64,000 bases of DNA from Microbacterium caowuchunii (GTDB lineage: Bacteria; Actinomycetota; Actinomycetes; Actinomycetales; Microbacteriaceae), in NCBI RefSeq assembly GCF_008727755.1, contig NZ_CP044231.1, positions 930,001-994,000 on the forward strand, written 5' to 3'. The notes under the pieces are model-generated. The model searched no databases, had not been told where the DNA came from, and was given only the letters and a program-made list of their open reading frames with translations. Below are positions 42,838-50,586 of this stretch, one piece after another; within the stretch, counting starts at the first letter, position 1, and every line of letters begins with the position of its first letter. The translations under genes and the position numbers were made by a program.

Positions 42838-43431
42838 TCAGCCTGCGGCGGGCAGGCGAACGGTTCGGGTGGGGGTGACGATCCCGGTGACCGGCTGATC
42901 GTGCTTCTCTCGCGGCACCTCGTCGACGTACTCGGTGTCGAAGACGACGGCGTAGACGGGCGGACAGCCCTCCATGGATCCGATCGTCTTGTCGAAGTAT
43001 CCGCGGCCCCAGCCCAGCCGCATCCCGGTCCGGTCGACGGCGGCGGCGGGGATGATCATGAGGTCGACGTCGTTCACGGCGATCGGGCCGAGGAGGTCGC
43101 CGACCGGCTCGGGGAGACCGAACAGGCCCTCGGCGATCTCGCCGTCCTCCGTGGCGACGGCCCAGTCGAGGAGACCGTCGACGCGCGTGACGGGCAGGAG
43201 CACCCGGACGCCGCGTGCCACGGCCGCGCGGATGAATCCGCGGGTCTCCGGTTCGATGGTGGTGGAGAGGAAGCAGGACACCGATGTCGCGCCGTACTGG
43301 TCCACGAGGGCGAGTAACTGGGTGGTCAGTCCCACTCCCGCCTGCGCGCGAGCCGCATCCGAGAGCATCTGGCGCCGTTCACGCAGGTCTGCGCGCAGCG
43401 CACGTTTGGCCTGGTCTATCACGTCCGACAT
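42838..43431 (-). CDS. 5-formyltetrahydrofolate cyclo-ligase
   Basis: The 197-residue protein has the N-terminal KRALRADLRERR substrate-binding helix, the central FxSTxxEPET element and the ATP-binding loop RLGWGRGYFDK near 150, followed by the GCPPVYAVVFD strand. It converts 5-formyl-THF to 5,10-methenyl-THF with ATP. TAGACT seven bases before the ATG on the minus strand indicates a leaderless transcript divergent from galU. Confidence 0.93.
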   Translation of the reverse strand: MSDVIDQAKRALRADLRERRQMLSDAARAQAGVGLTTQLLALVDQYGATSVSCFLSTTIEPETRGFIRAAVARGVRVLLPVTRVDGLLDWAVATEDGEIAEGLFGLPEPVGDLLGPIAVNDVDLMIIPAAAVDRTGMRLGWGRGYFDKTIGSMEGCPPVYAVVFDTEYVDEVPREKHDQPVTGIVTPTRTVRLPAAG

Positions 43432-43471
43432 GGAGACGAGTCTAGGTTCGATGGGCGGATAGGATCGGCGC

Positions 43472-44356
43472 ATGTCGCACAAGCCCTTCAAAGCCGTCAT
43501 CCCCGCCGCAGGTCTGGGCACCCGGTTCCTGCCGGCGACCAAGGCCATGCCCAAGGAAATGCTGCCGGTCGTGGACAAGCCCGCGATCCAGTACGTGGTG
43601 GAGGAAGCGGTCGAAGCCGGGATCGAGGACGTCCTCATCATCCTCGGCCGGAACAAGAACAACATCGCCAACCACTTCGACGCCATGCCCGAGCTCGAGC
43701 AGAAGCTGCGTGAGAAGGGCGACACCGACAAGCTGGCCAAGGTCGAGCGGGCTTCCGACCTCGCCGACGTGCACATGGTGCGCCAGGGTGAGCCCAAGGG
43801 GCTCGGTCACGCGGTGCTGCGTGCGCAGGCGCACGTGGGCGACCACCCGTTCGCGGTTCTCCTCGGCGACGACCTGATCGACGAGCGCGACCCGCTGCTG
43901 CCGCAGATGCTCGCCGAGTACGACAAGCGCGGTGCGGCGATCGTGGCGCTGATGGAGGTCGACCCAGAGCACATCCACCTCTACGGCGTGGCTGAGGTCG
44001 CGGCAACCGACACCGACGGTGTCGTGAAGGTCACCGGCCTCGTGGAGAAGCCGAACCAGGAGGATGCCCCGTCGAACCTGGCGATCATCGGACGCTACGT
44101 GCTCGGTCCCGACGTCTTCGAGGTGCTCGAGCACACCCAGCCCGGCAAGGGCGGCGAGATCCAGCTGACCGATGCGCTGCAGGAGCTCGCGGCCGACCCG
44201 GAGAAGGGCGTCTTCGGCGTCGTGTTCCGCGGCCGCCGTTACGACACCGGTGACAAACTCGACTACATCAAGGCGATCGTGCAGCTCGCCAGCGACCGTG
44301 ACGACCTCGGCCCGGACCTGCGGCCCTGGCTCAAGGATTTCGCCGCGGGTCTGTGA
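43472..44356 (+). CDS. galU: UTP-glucose-1-phosphate uridylyltransferase
   Basis: The 294-residue enzyme begins with KAVIPAAGLGTRFLPATKAM, the nucleotide-binding loop of sugar-phosphate nucleotidyltransferases, and contains the VEKPN and DTGDKLDY motifs of GalU. It forms UDP-glucose for cell-envelope polysaccharides. TAGGAT (43460-43465) lies 6 nt before the ATG, so the transcript is probably leaderless. The acetyltransferase gene follows 21 nt later. Confidence 0.96.
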   Translation: MSHKPFKAVIPAAGLGTRFLPATKAMPKEMLPVVDKPAIQYVVEEAVEAGIEDVLIILGRNKNNIANHFDAMPELEQKLREKGDTDKLAKVERASDLADVHMVRQGEPKGLGHAVLRAQAHVGDHPFAVLLGDDLIDERDPLLPQMLAEYDKRGAAIVALMEVDPEHIHLYGVAEVAATDTDGVVKVTGLVEKPNQEDAPSNLAIIGRYVLGPDVFEVLEHTQPGKGGEIQLTDALQELAADPEKGVFGVVFRGRRYDTGDKLDYIKAIVQLASDRDDLGPDLRPWLKDFAAGL

Positions 44357-44377
44357 CCTGGAGCGAAGGGCGCGCGA

Positions 44378-45013
44378 ATGGACCTCTCGGTACCGAGGGC
44401 GCACGGACCGGTCTCGATCCGGCTGGTGCGTCATCGTGACGCCAAGGTCCTGCAGGAGCATCTCCTGTCGAACCGCACATGGCTGCGCCCCTGGGAGGCC
44501 ACCAGCCCGGACGGTGCCGTCTCCCTCGACATGAAAGTCGGGATCCGACGCCTGCTCCAGCAGTACCGGGACGGCGTCGGCGTGCCGTTCGTCATGGAGT
44601 ACGACGGCGAGGTCGCGGGCCAGCTGAACGTCTGGGGCGTGGCGCGCGGCTCGCTGTCGTCCGCGACGATCGGGTACTGGGTCTCCCGGGAGTACGCGGG
44701 GCGGGACATCACGCCGATCTCGGTCGCGCTGGCCACGGACGTGTGCTTCGACCAGTTGCGCCTGCACCGGATGGAGATCTGCATCCGCCCGGAGAACCAC
44801 GCCAGTCTCCGGGTCGTGCAGAAACTCGGGTTCCGGTACGAGGGACTGCGCCGGAAGTACATCCACATCGACGGGGACTGGCGCGACCACTACGCCTTCG
44901 CGCTCGTCAAGGAGGACGTCCCGGAGGGGGTGCTCGCTCGGTGGGCGGAGGCCCGCGTGCCCCGCGATGCGGCCGACATCCCGCAGGCCGACCGGGATGC
45001 TGCGGGCCAGTAG
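44378..45013 (+). CDS. GNAT acetyltransferase (RimJ/RimL-like)
   Basis: The 211-residue protein has a GNAT fold with the acetyl-CoA pyrophosphate-binding segment WVSREYAGRDITPISV and the RimJ/RimL-type RMEICIRPENHASLRVVQKLGF motif followed by YEGLRRKYIHIDGDWRDHY. Substrates in this subfamily are N-terminal amino groups of ribosomal proteins or small molecules. It is closely downstream of galU and probably in its operon. A purine-rich GAAGG lies 9 nt before the ATG. Confidence 0.85.
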   Translation: MDLSVPRAHGPVSIRLVRHRDAKVLQEHLLSNRTWLRPWEATSPDGAVSLDMKVGIRRLLQQYRDGVGVPFVMEYDGEVAGQLNVWGVARGSLSSATIGYWVSREYAGRDITPISVALATDVCFDQLRLHRMEICIRPENHASLRVVQKLGFRYEGLRRKYIHIDGDWRDHYAFALVKEDVPEGVLARWAEARVPRDAADIPQADRDAAGQ

Positions 45014-45071
45014 CGCGCGACACGCCCACAGCGTTCGTCCCTGACGACGCGGATCACCTAGCGTGGACCGC

Positions 45072-45962
45072 ATGGGTGGACAGGTGCTGGGCGGAGGCGT
45101 CATCGTCCTCGTCGCCGTGGCCCTGTGGATGCTCTACCTGCTGCCGAGCTGGCACAGCCGGCATCAGTACAACTCCGCCGAGCGCAATGCCGTCCGGCTC
45201 AGCCAGGCGCTGCGCGTGCTGGCCGAGACGAGCGAGACGCCCGAGGAGGTGCGGCTGGAACTCTCCGCCCGCACCGCCCACGCGCAGCAGAAGCTCGCCC
45301 GGCGAACCCTTGCCGAGAAGGAGCGCGTCGAGCTCGAGCAGGCGCGCCTGGAACTGGAGCGGGCGAAGGCCGAGGCCCGTGCCGCACGTGACCGGCCGGA
45401 GGTCCGTCGTGCCCGCGCCCGGCGTCGCACGCGGCTGACCGCGTCCGCTGCCGGGGTGCTCTCGATCGCCGCCCTCGGCACCGGCGTCTGGACCATGCTC
45501 GCCTTCTCCTCCGCCGCGCTGCTGTGGATCGGGGGAGTGGGGGCGCTGTCGAGTCTCCTCGTGCTGCAGCGGATGTCGCGGGTCGCGGCACGCGCCGTGC
45601 GACGGGAGCAGGTGGCGCCCGTCGTGGTGGCCCGCACCGCCGAGGTGCAGGACGTCGCCCTCCCGGTCCAGAGCAAAGCGACCTGGCAGCCGCGGACGCT
45701 CCCGCGCCCGCTGTCGTCGTCCGCCGGCTCGTCGGCCGCCGCCGTACGAGACGCCGCCGACGCGCGCGAGGCGCTGCGTCGGGCCGCCTTCGAGGAGGCC
45801 AAGCGCGTACGCGCGGAGAAGGCCGCACCGCCCTCGATCGCCGTCGCCCGTACGCCCGAGAAGGTGGAGCCGGCATCGGCTTTCACGCGGATGGGATACG
45901 TGGACGACGCCGAGATCGAGGCGCACGTGCGCAAGCTGTTGCAGGACCGCCGGGCGGGGTGA
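45072..45962 (+). CDS. Membrane protein with coiled coil, conserved hypothetical
   Basis: The 296-residue protein has an N-terminal membrane segment (GGGVIVLVAVALWMLYLLPSW), a charged heptad-like coiled-coil segment (about 55-115; ARRTLAEKERVELEQARLEL), two further hydrophobic segments (about 123-165) and a polar tail ending with YVDDAEIEAHVRKLLQDRR. TAGCGT seven bases upstream sets the start at 45072. Position between the galU-acetyltransferase operon and tRNA-Ala is typical for this conserved but uncharacterised actinobacterial protein. Confidence 0.7.
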   Translation: MGGQVLGGGVIVLVAVALWMLYLLPSWHSRHQYNSAERNAVRLSQALRVLAETSETPEEVRLELSARTAHAQQKLARRTLAEKERVELEQARLELERAKAEARAARDRPEVRRARARRRTRLTASAAGVLSIAALGTGVWTMLAFSSAALLWIGGVGALSSLLVLQRMSRVAARAVRREQVAPVVVARTAEVQDVALPVQSKATWQPRTLPRPLSSSAGSSAAAVRDAADAREALRRAAFEEAKRVRAEKAAPPSIAVARTPEKVEPASAFTRMGYVDDAEIEAHVRKLLQDRRAG

Positions 45963-46012
45963 CCGGTGGCACGGCCGGGTGTTCCGGACGTGATAATGTA
46001 GCTGAGGTTCTC

Positions 46013-46085
46013 GGGCCTGTGGCGCAGTTGGTAGCGCGCTTCGTTCGCAATGAAGAGGTCAGGGGTTCGAATCCCCTCAGGTCCA
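46013..46085 (+). tRNA. tRNA-Ala (anticodon CGC)
   Basis: Cloverleaf: acceptor GGGCCTG (46013-46019) with CAGGTCC (46078-46084), D arm GCGC/GCGC, anticodon stem CTTCG/TGAAG with loop TTCGCAA (CGC at 46046-46048), T arm AGGGG/CCCCT with loop TTCGAAT, discriminator A. The G3-U70 pair that specifies alanine is present. The CCA end is not encoded completely. Confidence 0.95.
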
Positions 46086-46090
46086 CCGAA

Positions 46091-46127
46091 ACGAGTAAAG
46101 CCCCCGCTTGTCGGGGGCTTTACTCGT
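46091..46127. terminator. Bidirectional terminator after tRNA-Ala
   Basis: Perfect 16-bp stem, ACGAGTAAAGCCCCCG (46091-46106) with its complement (46112-46127), and a 5-nt loop CTTGT. It ends on the first base of the stop codon of the convergent gene at 46127, so it can serve both strands; CTTTACT after the stem on the plus strand gives only a weak U-run. Confidence 0.85.
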
Positions 46128-46660
46128 CAGTGCTGCAGGAGATCCAGGACCACCTTGTCGCCGGCGGCCTGCGCGGCGATCCAGCCGGTCGCGCCGTGCA
46201 GCTCGATGCTGTCGCCGGTGCCGGTGTCCGTCAGGGTGAGGTAGCGGTTCAGTCCGAGCTTCTTGACCTCCACGTCCACCGCATCCCGGTCGAAGGAGGC
46301 GACCTCGGTGCGGAGGTTTTCGTCCTGGTTGAGGACGTGCACCTTCTCCGCGGTCACCGCGACGAGCAGCCGCACGCTCACGCCCTGCGCTGCGGCGGTG
46401 GCCTGGAGGCCGGCGCGTGACCCGGCCACGGCACCGGCAGCGGCCGCGAGCCCATCCAGCAGCGGACTGCCGATGAGGTTCGTGATGTTCGAGATCACGT
46501 CGGCCGCCCGACGGCCCGCCGCGGCCCCGACGGTCACGCCGGCCACCTGAGCGACGACGAGGTTCGCCATGCCGAAGATGCCGGCGCCGAGCACCTCCTC
46601 GCCGGGCCCCAGGATGGCCTGCGCATCGGCGATCAGGTCTGCTTCGTTCCAGTGGGTCAT
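46127..46660 (-). CDS. Glycine/alanine-rich hypothetical protein
   Basis: The 177-residue product has a mixed N-terminal half with amphipathic Ala/Gly-rich segments (GAGIFGMANLVVAQVAGVTV, and GLAAAAGAVAGSRAG) and a beta-rich second half (VRLLVAVTAEKVHVLNQDEN and YLTLTDTGTGDSIELHGAT), a pattern resembling small PH-like or YcxB-like proteins. No motif of known function. GAGGA lies 6 nt before the ATG. It is divergent from the HTH/Clp-N operon across 182 nt that contain the direct repeats. Confidence 0.6.
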   Translation of the reverse strand: MTHWNEADLIADAQAILGPGEEVLGAGIFGMANLVVAQVAGVTVGAAAGRRAADVISNITNLIGSPLLDGLAAAAGAVAGSRAGLQATAAAQGVSVRLLVAVTAEKVHVLNQDENLRTEVASFDRDAVDVEVKKLGLNRYLTLTDTGTGDSIELHGATGWIAAQAAGDKVVLDLLQH

Positions 46661-46791
46661 GTCGTCCTCGCTGTCGGGTTCGCGGGGACGCAGGACGGAA
46701 ATCGCCTCATCGCGCGAATCCCATGCCTCCCCCCGGGGCTGATCCATCGTAGGGGAGCGGCGGTGCGGGTCCCGACGGGTGTCGCGCGTCC

Positions 46792-46842
46792 CCATTGGCA
46801 ACCCACATTGACAGCGTGCCATTGGCAACGTAGGTTGACAGC
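46792..46842 (+). promoter_or_regulatory. Direct-repeat operator with embedded promoter
   Basis: Two 24-bp copies, 46792-46815 and 46819-46842, share 20 bases (CCATTGGCAAC-----TTGACAGC) with a 27-bp period. TTGACA of copy 1 (46808-46813) and TAGGTT of copy 2 (46831-46836) form a -35/-10 pair with a 17-bp spacer; copy 2 ends directly at the ATG of the HTH gene. Repeat phase and promoter coincide, so binding by the HTH protein would block initiation. Confidence 0.7.
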
Positions 46843-47088
46843 ATGGAGAGCCCAGACGTCGCCCAGGTGGCCGCCGATACCTCGGATCCCCGGGCGGGTC
46901 TGCGGGCGGTCGCGTCGCTTCGGGTGCTCGCGGACGCCCTGGAGTTGCGCCAGGTGGAGGCAGGCCTGCGCGCGGGCATGAGCTGGCAGCAGGTGGCTGA
47001 CGCGCTCGGGGTCTCGCGCCAGGCCGTCCACAAGAAGTACGCGAAGAGGATCGACCAGACCATCCCCGTGCCCAGGAGGCAGTCATGA
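46843..47088 (+). CDS. Small HTH regulator paired with Clp-N protein
   Basis: The 81-residue protein consists of a helical N-terminal part and a C-terminal HTH of the MSWQQVADALGVSRQAVHKKY type, ending in a basic tail. It starts directly after TAGGTT plus 6 nt (leaderless). It is translationally coupled to the Clp-N-like gene: ATGA overlap with CAGGAGG before it. Small HTH/Clp-N pairs of this kind occur in actinobacteria without established function; a stress-sensing role is inference. Confidence 0.7.
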   Translation: MESPDVAQVAADTSDPRAGLRAVASLRVLADALELRQVEAGLRAGMSWQQVADALGVSRQAVHKKYAKRIDQTIPVPRRQS

Positions 47089-48086
47089 GCAAGCTCGCCG
47101 ATGTGGCGAAGACCACGCAACTCCTCTCGCTGGCGGGGATGGAGGAGGCCTCGCGGGTCGGTCAGCGCACGAGTGACATCGATCACCTGTTCCTGGCCCT
47201 CGTCGTCAGCGACCAGCTCGCCGGAGACGTGCTGCGTGCCGGTGGTGTCACCCTGCAGGCAGCCCGGGCGGCGGTCGCGGCGCAGCATGCCGCTCAGCTC
47301 GCAACGATCGGCGTCACGGTCCCGTCTCCCGGGCCGGGCCGCATCGTCTTCCATGAGACGGGTGGTTACGCCTGGAGTGCGCGCGCCGTCGACGTCTTCA
47401 CGGAGTCCACCCGAGGAGGCAAGCGGGGCGACGCGGCAGCCGTTCTCCGAGAACTGCTGGACGAGCCGAGCGGGATGATCGCGGAGGTGCTGCGGCGCCT
47501 CGGCACATCGACCGACGCCGTCCGGGAGCGCCTGGACGAGGCGGAGCGGGTCATCCCGGTGGCGTCCCGATCGAGTGCCGCGTCCGCGGCCGAGCCGGCA
47601 GGGGAGTGGGAGACGTTCGTGCCCGCGACGCCCCGGGAGGTTTGGGATCTGCTGGCCGATCCCCTGCGCATGCCGGAGTGGGACACGAACATCGGCGAGG
47701 TCCACGTCGACCGGCCCCATCCCGATGACTTGGCGACCGGAGCGGTCTGGACGGCTCGTCTGCGCGAGACCCGGCCGGACGGGAATCGGATGCGGGTCAA
47801 GCCCGAACTCCGCCGAGTGCGCGTCGAACTCCTGGGCCACGAGCCCGTGTCGTGTATCGCCTGGTCCTTCTCCAGCCCCGATGCGCCGACCGCGGCCACC
47901 CGGCGGGTGACCCTCTCTCTGACTCCTGCCGCCGGTGGTACCCGCCTGCGCATCGCGCTCCGCTGGCAGCGCCGCGGTATGCGCACGCGCGGCATCCGCG
48001 GTGTGCTCCTGCGTCCGCTGTACCGGTATCTGCTCTGGATGCAGCTCACCCAGCTGGGCGCATCCATCGCGCGAGTCTTCCGCTGA
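47085..48086 (+). CDS. Clp N-domain / SRPBCC fusion protein
   Basis: The 333-residue protein joins an N-terminal double Clp-N repeat region (about 5-150; [20 protein letters not shown] is the typical element) to a C-terminal SRPBCC domain (about 175-310; [20 protein letters not shown]). There is no ATPase domain, so it cannot be a Clp unfoldase; it may be an adaptor or sensor that binds a hydrophobic ligand through SRPBCC and degrons through Clp-N. It is coupled to the HTH gene upstream. Confidence 0.75.
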   Translation: MSKLADVAKTTQLLSLAGMEEASRVGQRTSDIDHLFLALVVSDQLAGDVLRAGGVTLQAARAAVAAQHAAQLATIGVTVPSPGPGRIVFHETGGYAWSARAVDVFTESTRGGKRGDAAAVLRELLDEPSGMIAEVLRRLGTSTDAVRERLDEAERVIPVASRSSAASAAEPAGEWETFVPATPREVWDLLADPLRMPEWDTNIGEVHVDRPHPDDLATGAVWTARLRETRPDGNRMRVKPELRRVRVELLGHEPVSCIAWSFSSPDAPTAATRRVTLSLTPAAGGTRLRIALRWQRRGMRTRGIRGVLLRPLYRYLLWMQLTQLGASIARVFR

Positions 48087-48132
48087 CGCGGGCACGGGAC
48101 CGGCAGGCCTCCTGGAGGATGATGCGGACACC

Positions 48133-48440
48133 GGGTTCCTCGGCCCGAACGGCACGGGGAAATCCACGACGATGCGCATGATCGTGGGGCTCGACCGGCC
48201 GACCGCCGGACGTGTCACGGTCAACGGCGCCGAGTACCGTCGCCTCCGCGCCCGTTGAGCGAAGTGGGCGTGCTGCTCGGCGCAAAGGCCGTGCACACCG
48301 GCCGCACCGCTCGCAATCACCTGCTCGCCATGGCCGCCACGGACGGCATCCCGCGTTCCCGCGTGGACGAGGTGATCGAGCTCACCGGCATCCGATCGGT
48401 CGCAGGCAAGCGCGCAACGGACTCGGCCCGGAGGGCGTGC
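48133..48440 (+). pseudogene. Broken ABC transporter ATPase
   Basis: The frame starting near 48133 encodes [20 protein letters not shown], a Walker A region, up to GAEYRRLR, then a -1 shift near 48245 continues as VGVLLGAKAVHTGRTARNHL and VDEVIELTGIRSVAGKRA, the following part of a BcrA/NatA-type ATPase. Signature and Walker B motifs are missing and no start is present. It is a truncated, frameshifted remnant. Confidence 0.75.
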
Positions 48441-48473
48441 GCTGGGTGCGGCCGCGTCCTTGTTCCCTCCATC

Positions 48474-48510
48474 TGTGGATAACCCTGCGTCTGGCGGAAT
48501 CTGTGGATAA
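48474..48510. repeat. Two perfect DnaA-box sequences
   Basis: TGTGGATAA occurs at 48474-48482 and 48502-48510, the exact complement of the DnaA consensus TTATCCACA, in the same orientation with 28-bp spacing. They lie just upstream of the DUF222/HNH gene, in the most AT-rich part of this region. DnaA regulation or an origin-like element is possible, but two boxes alone are not an origin. Confidence 0.5.
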
Positions 48511-48572
48511 ATGCCTCTGATCGGGGATATTCCGTCGGCTTCGATGTCGGAACCCCTGTGTTGAATGGAGGT

Positions 48573-50027
48573 ATGGACGACATCGGAGCGGCGCTGCGGA
48601 GCATCGGTGATGCGCTCCGCGACGCGCTCGCGGGGGTGTTCGACGGCGGGGCAGCGGCGGCGGACGACGCGGAGCTGCTCGCGGTGGTCGGCGCAGCCGC
48701 CGAGGTCATCCGCAAAGCCGAAGGGGTGCTCGTGGCGGTGACCGCGGAGGTGCAGGAGCGGTCCGCGGGTGCTGTCCGCGACGACCGGCTGACGACGCGG
48801 TTCGGGTGCCGCTCGGTCAGCGAGCTGCTGCAGCGGGCCACCCGGTTCTCGCCCGCACGGGTCGCCGACGTCGAACGGGCGGCCCGCGGCATCTGGCCGG
48901 TCGGTCTGACCGGCGAGATGGGCGAGTGCGTGTTCCCGAGCCTCCGCGCCGCGATGCGCGACGGCGTCGTCGGGTCCGATGCGGCGGCCGCCGCCATGGC
49001 CCCGCTGCAGGCAGCAGCCGGTCGAGTCGGGCGGTCCGAGCTGTGCGCCGCGGACAGTGAACTGGCGGATGCCGCCTGCGGGCGAGGCGTGGACTCCGCG
49101 CCGCCCGCGACAGCCGCAGAGCTGCGGGTGTTCGCGCAGGTCTGGGCGACGTATCTCGACCAGGACGGCGCCGAACCGCGGGAGGAACGAGCGCTCCGCA
49201 ACCGCGGGCTGGTGCTGGGCCGGGAGCGGGACGGGCTCATCCCCGTGCGAGGGGCACTGATGCCGGAGGTCGCCGGGCAGCTGCAACGGATCTTCCACAG
49301 CATCCTGAACCCGAAGCTCGCCCCGGGCGTGCGGTTCTCGCCCGAGGTGTGGGGGAATGAGGACCCCGGTGAGGGTGAGGCCGCGGGCGAGGGTGAGGGC
49401 CGCGAGGGTGAGGGGCGCGAGGGTGAGGGGCGCGAGCCTTCGCCGGATGTGCGCACCCGTCCGCAGAAACAGCACGATGCCCTGGCGACGGCGCTCGTGG
49501 CGGCCGCGGCGTCCGGCGGGCTGCCGGCGATCGGGGGAGCAGCACCGACGCTGGTGGTGACGGTCCGCGCCGCCGACCTCGCCTCGGGACGCGGTTACGC
49601 GCGTGTCTCCGGCTGCGACGTTCCCGTTCCCGCGTCCGTCGCTGCTCACACGGCGTGCATCGGGGACGTCCAGCGGGTGGTCTTGGGCCGGGAAGGCCGG
49701 ATCGTCTCGCTCGGGTTCGCGGGGAGGATCTTCACCGCGCACCAGCGGAGGGCGATCCTGGCCCGGGACGGCGGGTGCCTCATCCCGGGCTGCGACACCC
49801 CGCCGGAATGGTGCGAGATCCACCATGTGGAGGAGGCATCGCGAGGCGGCCCGACCCATACCGACAACGGCGTGGCGCTGTGCTGGCATCACCATCGGAC
49901 GCTGGACGGGTCAGGGTGGCAGGTGCGGATGCGCAGGGGTGTTCCGGAGGTCCGTGGGCCGGCGTGGTGGGACCCGCTGCAGCGTTGGCGTCGCGGTGGC
50001 CGTCCCCTCGCACGCGTGCCCGCGTGA
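48573..50027 (+). CDS. DUF222 / HNH endonuclease
   Basis: The 484-residue protein has a DUF222 helical region (about 10-330), an acidic Gly-Glu/Arg-rich linker made of a 15-bp tandem repeat (GREGE units, near 49394-49436), and a C-terminal HNH domain with CLIPGCDTPPEWCEIHHVEE, the final N and HHH of the ββα-metal site. The start was set at the ATG of MDDIGAAL, 6 nt after TTGAAT; GGAGG overlaps the spacer. The 97-bp repeats follow it directly. See also the first copy at 16565. Confidence 0.85.
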   Translation: MDDIGAALRSIGDALRDALAGVFDGGAAAADDAELLAVVGAAAEVIRKAEGVLVAVTAEVQERSAGAVRDDRLTTRFGCRSVSELLQRATRFSPARVADVERAARGIWPVGLTGEMGECVFPSLRAAMRDGVVGSDAAAAAMAPLQAAAGRVGRSELCAADSELADAACGRGVDSAPPATAAELRVFAQVWATYLDQDGAEPREERALRNRGLVLGRERDGLIPVRGALMPEVAGQLQRIFHSILNPKLAPGVRFSPEVWGNEDPGEGEAAGEGEGREGEGREGEGREPSPDVRTRPQKQHDALATALVAAAASGGLPAIGGAAPTLVVTVRAADLASGRGYARVSGCDVPVPASVAAHTACIGDVQRVVLGREGRIVSLGFAGRIFTAHQRRAILARDGGCLIPGCDTPPEWCEIHHVEEASRGGPTHTDNGVALCWHHHRTLDGSGWQVRMRRGVPEVRGPAWWDPLQRWRRGGRPLARVPA

Positions 50028-50120
50028 CCCCCGTCCGCGCCCGGATGCGGGCTGCGGGTGCGGCGGGACGTCGCCCGGGCGCTCGGGGAAGGGTGGCGGC
50101 GCTGTCGGATGCTGTCCCCC

Positions 50121-50365
50121 GTGGCGGAGCGGTTCGTGTTTCCGGGCGCTGGCATCGGGTCTGGCGGGCGCCGAAGGGCGGCAGGCGGATGTTGCGCTGG
50201 GGCGAGGTGCTGCTGCGGTGGCGGAGTGGTTCGTGTTTCCGGGCGCTGGCATCGGGTCTGGTGAGCGCCGAAGGGCGGCAGGGGGATGTTGCGCTGGGGC
50301 GAGGTGCTGCTGCGGTGGCGGAGTGGTTGGTGTTTCCGGGCGCTGGCATCGGGTCTGGTGGGAGA
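50121..50365. repeat. 97-bp tandem repeat (2.5 copies)
   Basis: Copies start at 50121, 50218 and 50315 (partial to about 50365), each beginning GTGGCGGAGYGGTT and containing CGTGTTTCCGGGCGCTGGCATCGGGTCTGG. Because 97 is not a multiple of three, this is not a protein repeat. The array fills the gap between the HNH gene and acs; nothing else coding was seen in 50028-50586. Confidence 0.85.
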
Positions 50366-50409
50366 CCGCCGAAGGCGGTCGGGGGCATGCGCCCGGAAAC
50401 ACGAACCAC
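50364..50409. repeat. Hairpin and inverted copy of the 97-bp repeat core
   Basis: After the third repeat, GACCGCC (50364-50370) and GGCGGTC (50374-50380) form a 7-bp hairpin. Then 50389-50409 is the exact 21-bp complement of the core in copy 2 (50226-50246). A C-rich series of AGCGCAGCCCCC-like units follows to about 50500. The combination of direct and inverted copies can fold the transcript into alternative long stems. Confidence 0.7.
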
Positions 50410-50586
50410 GCAGCCCCCACCAAGCGCAGCCCCCCACCGAGTGCGCCCCCCCCACCGAGCGCAGCCCCCGAGCGCAGCCCCCCGAGCGAGCCGCGCCAGC
50501 CCCCCGACGCGTCACACGTCGTCATCCGTTTTGGCCGCGCACCGGCATCCCCCGGAGGCTGGTGTCACCTCGACCCCGGAAGCAGC

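Noticed and set aside
48474..48510. A replication origin
   Set aside because: Only two boxes and no dnaA/dnaN genes or long AT-rich unwinding region are present.
49780..50525. Several Pro/Thr-rich frames on the minus strand over the 97-bp repeats
   Set aside because: They arise from translation of the repeat in all frames; the 97-bp period breaks the frame in each copy.
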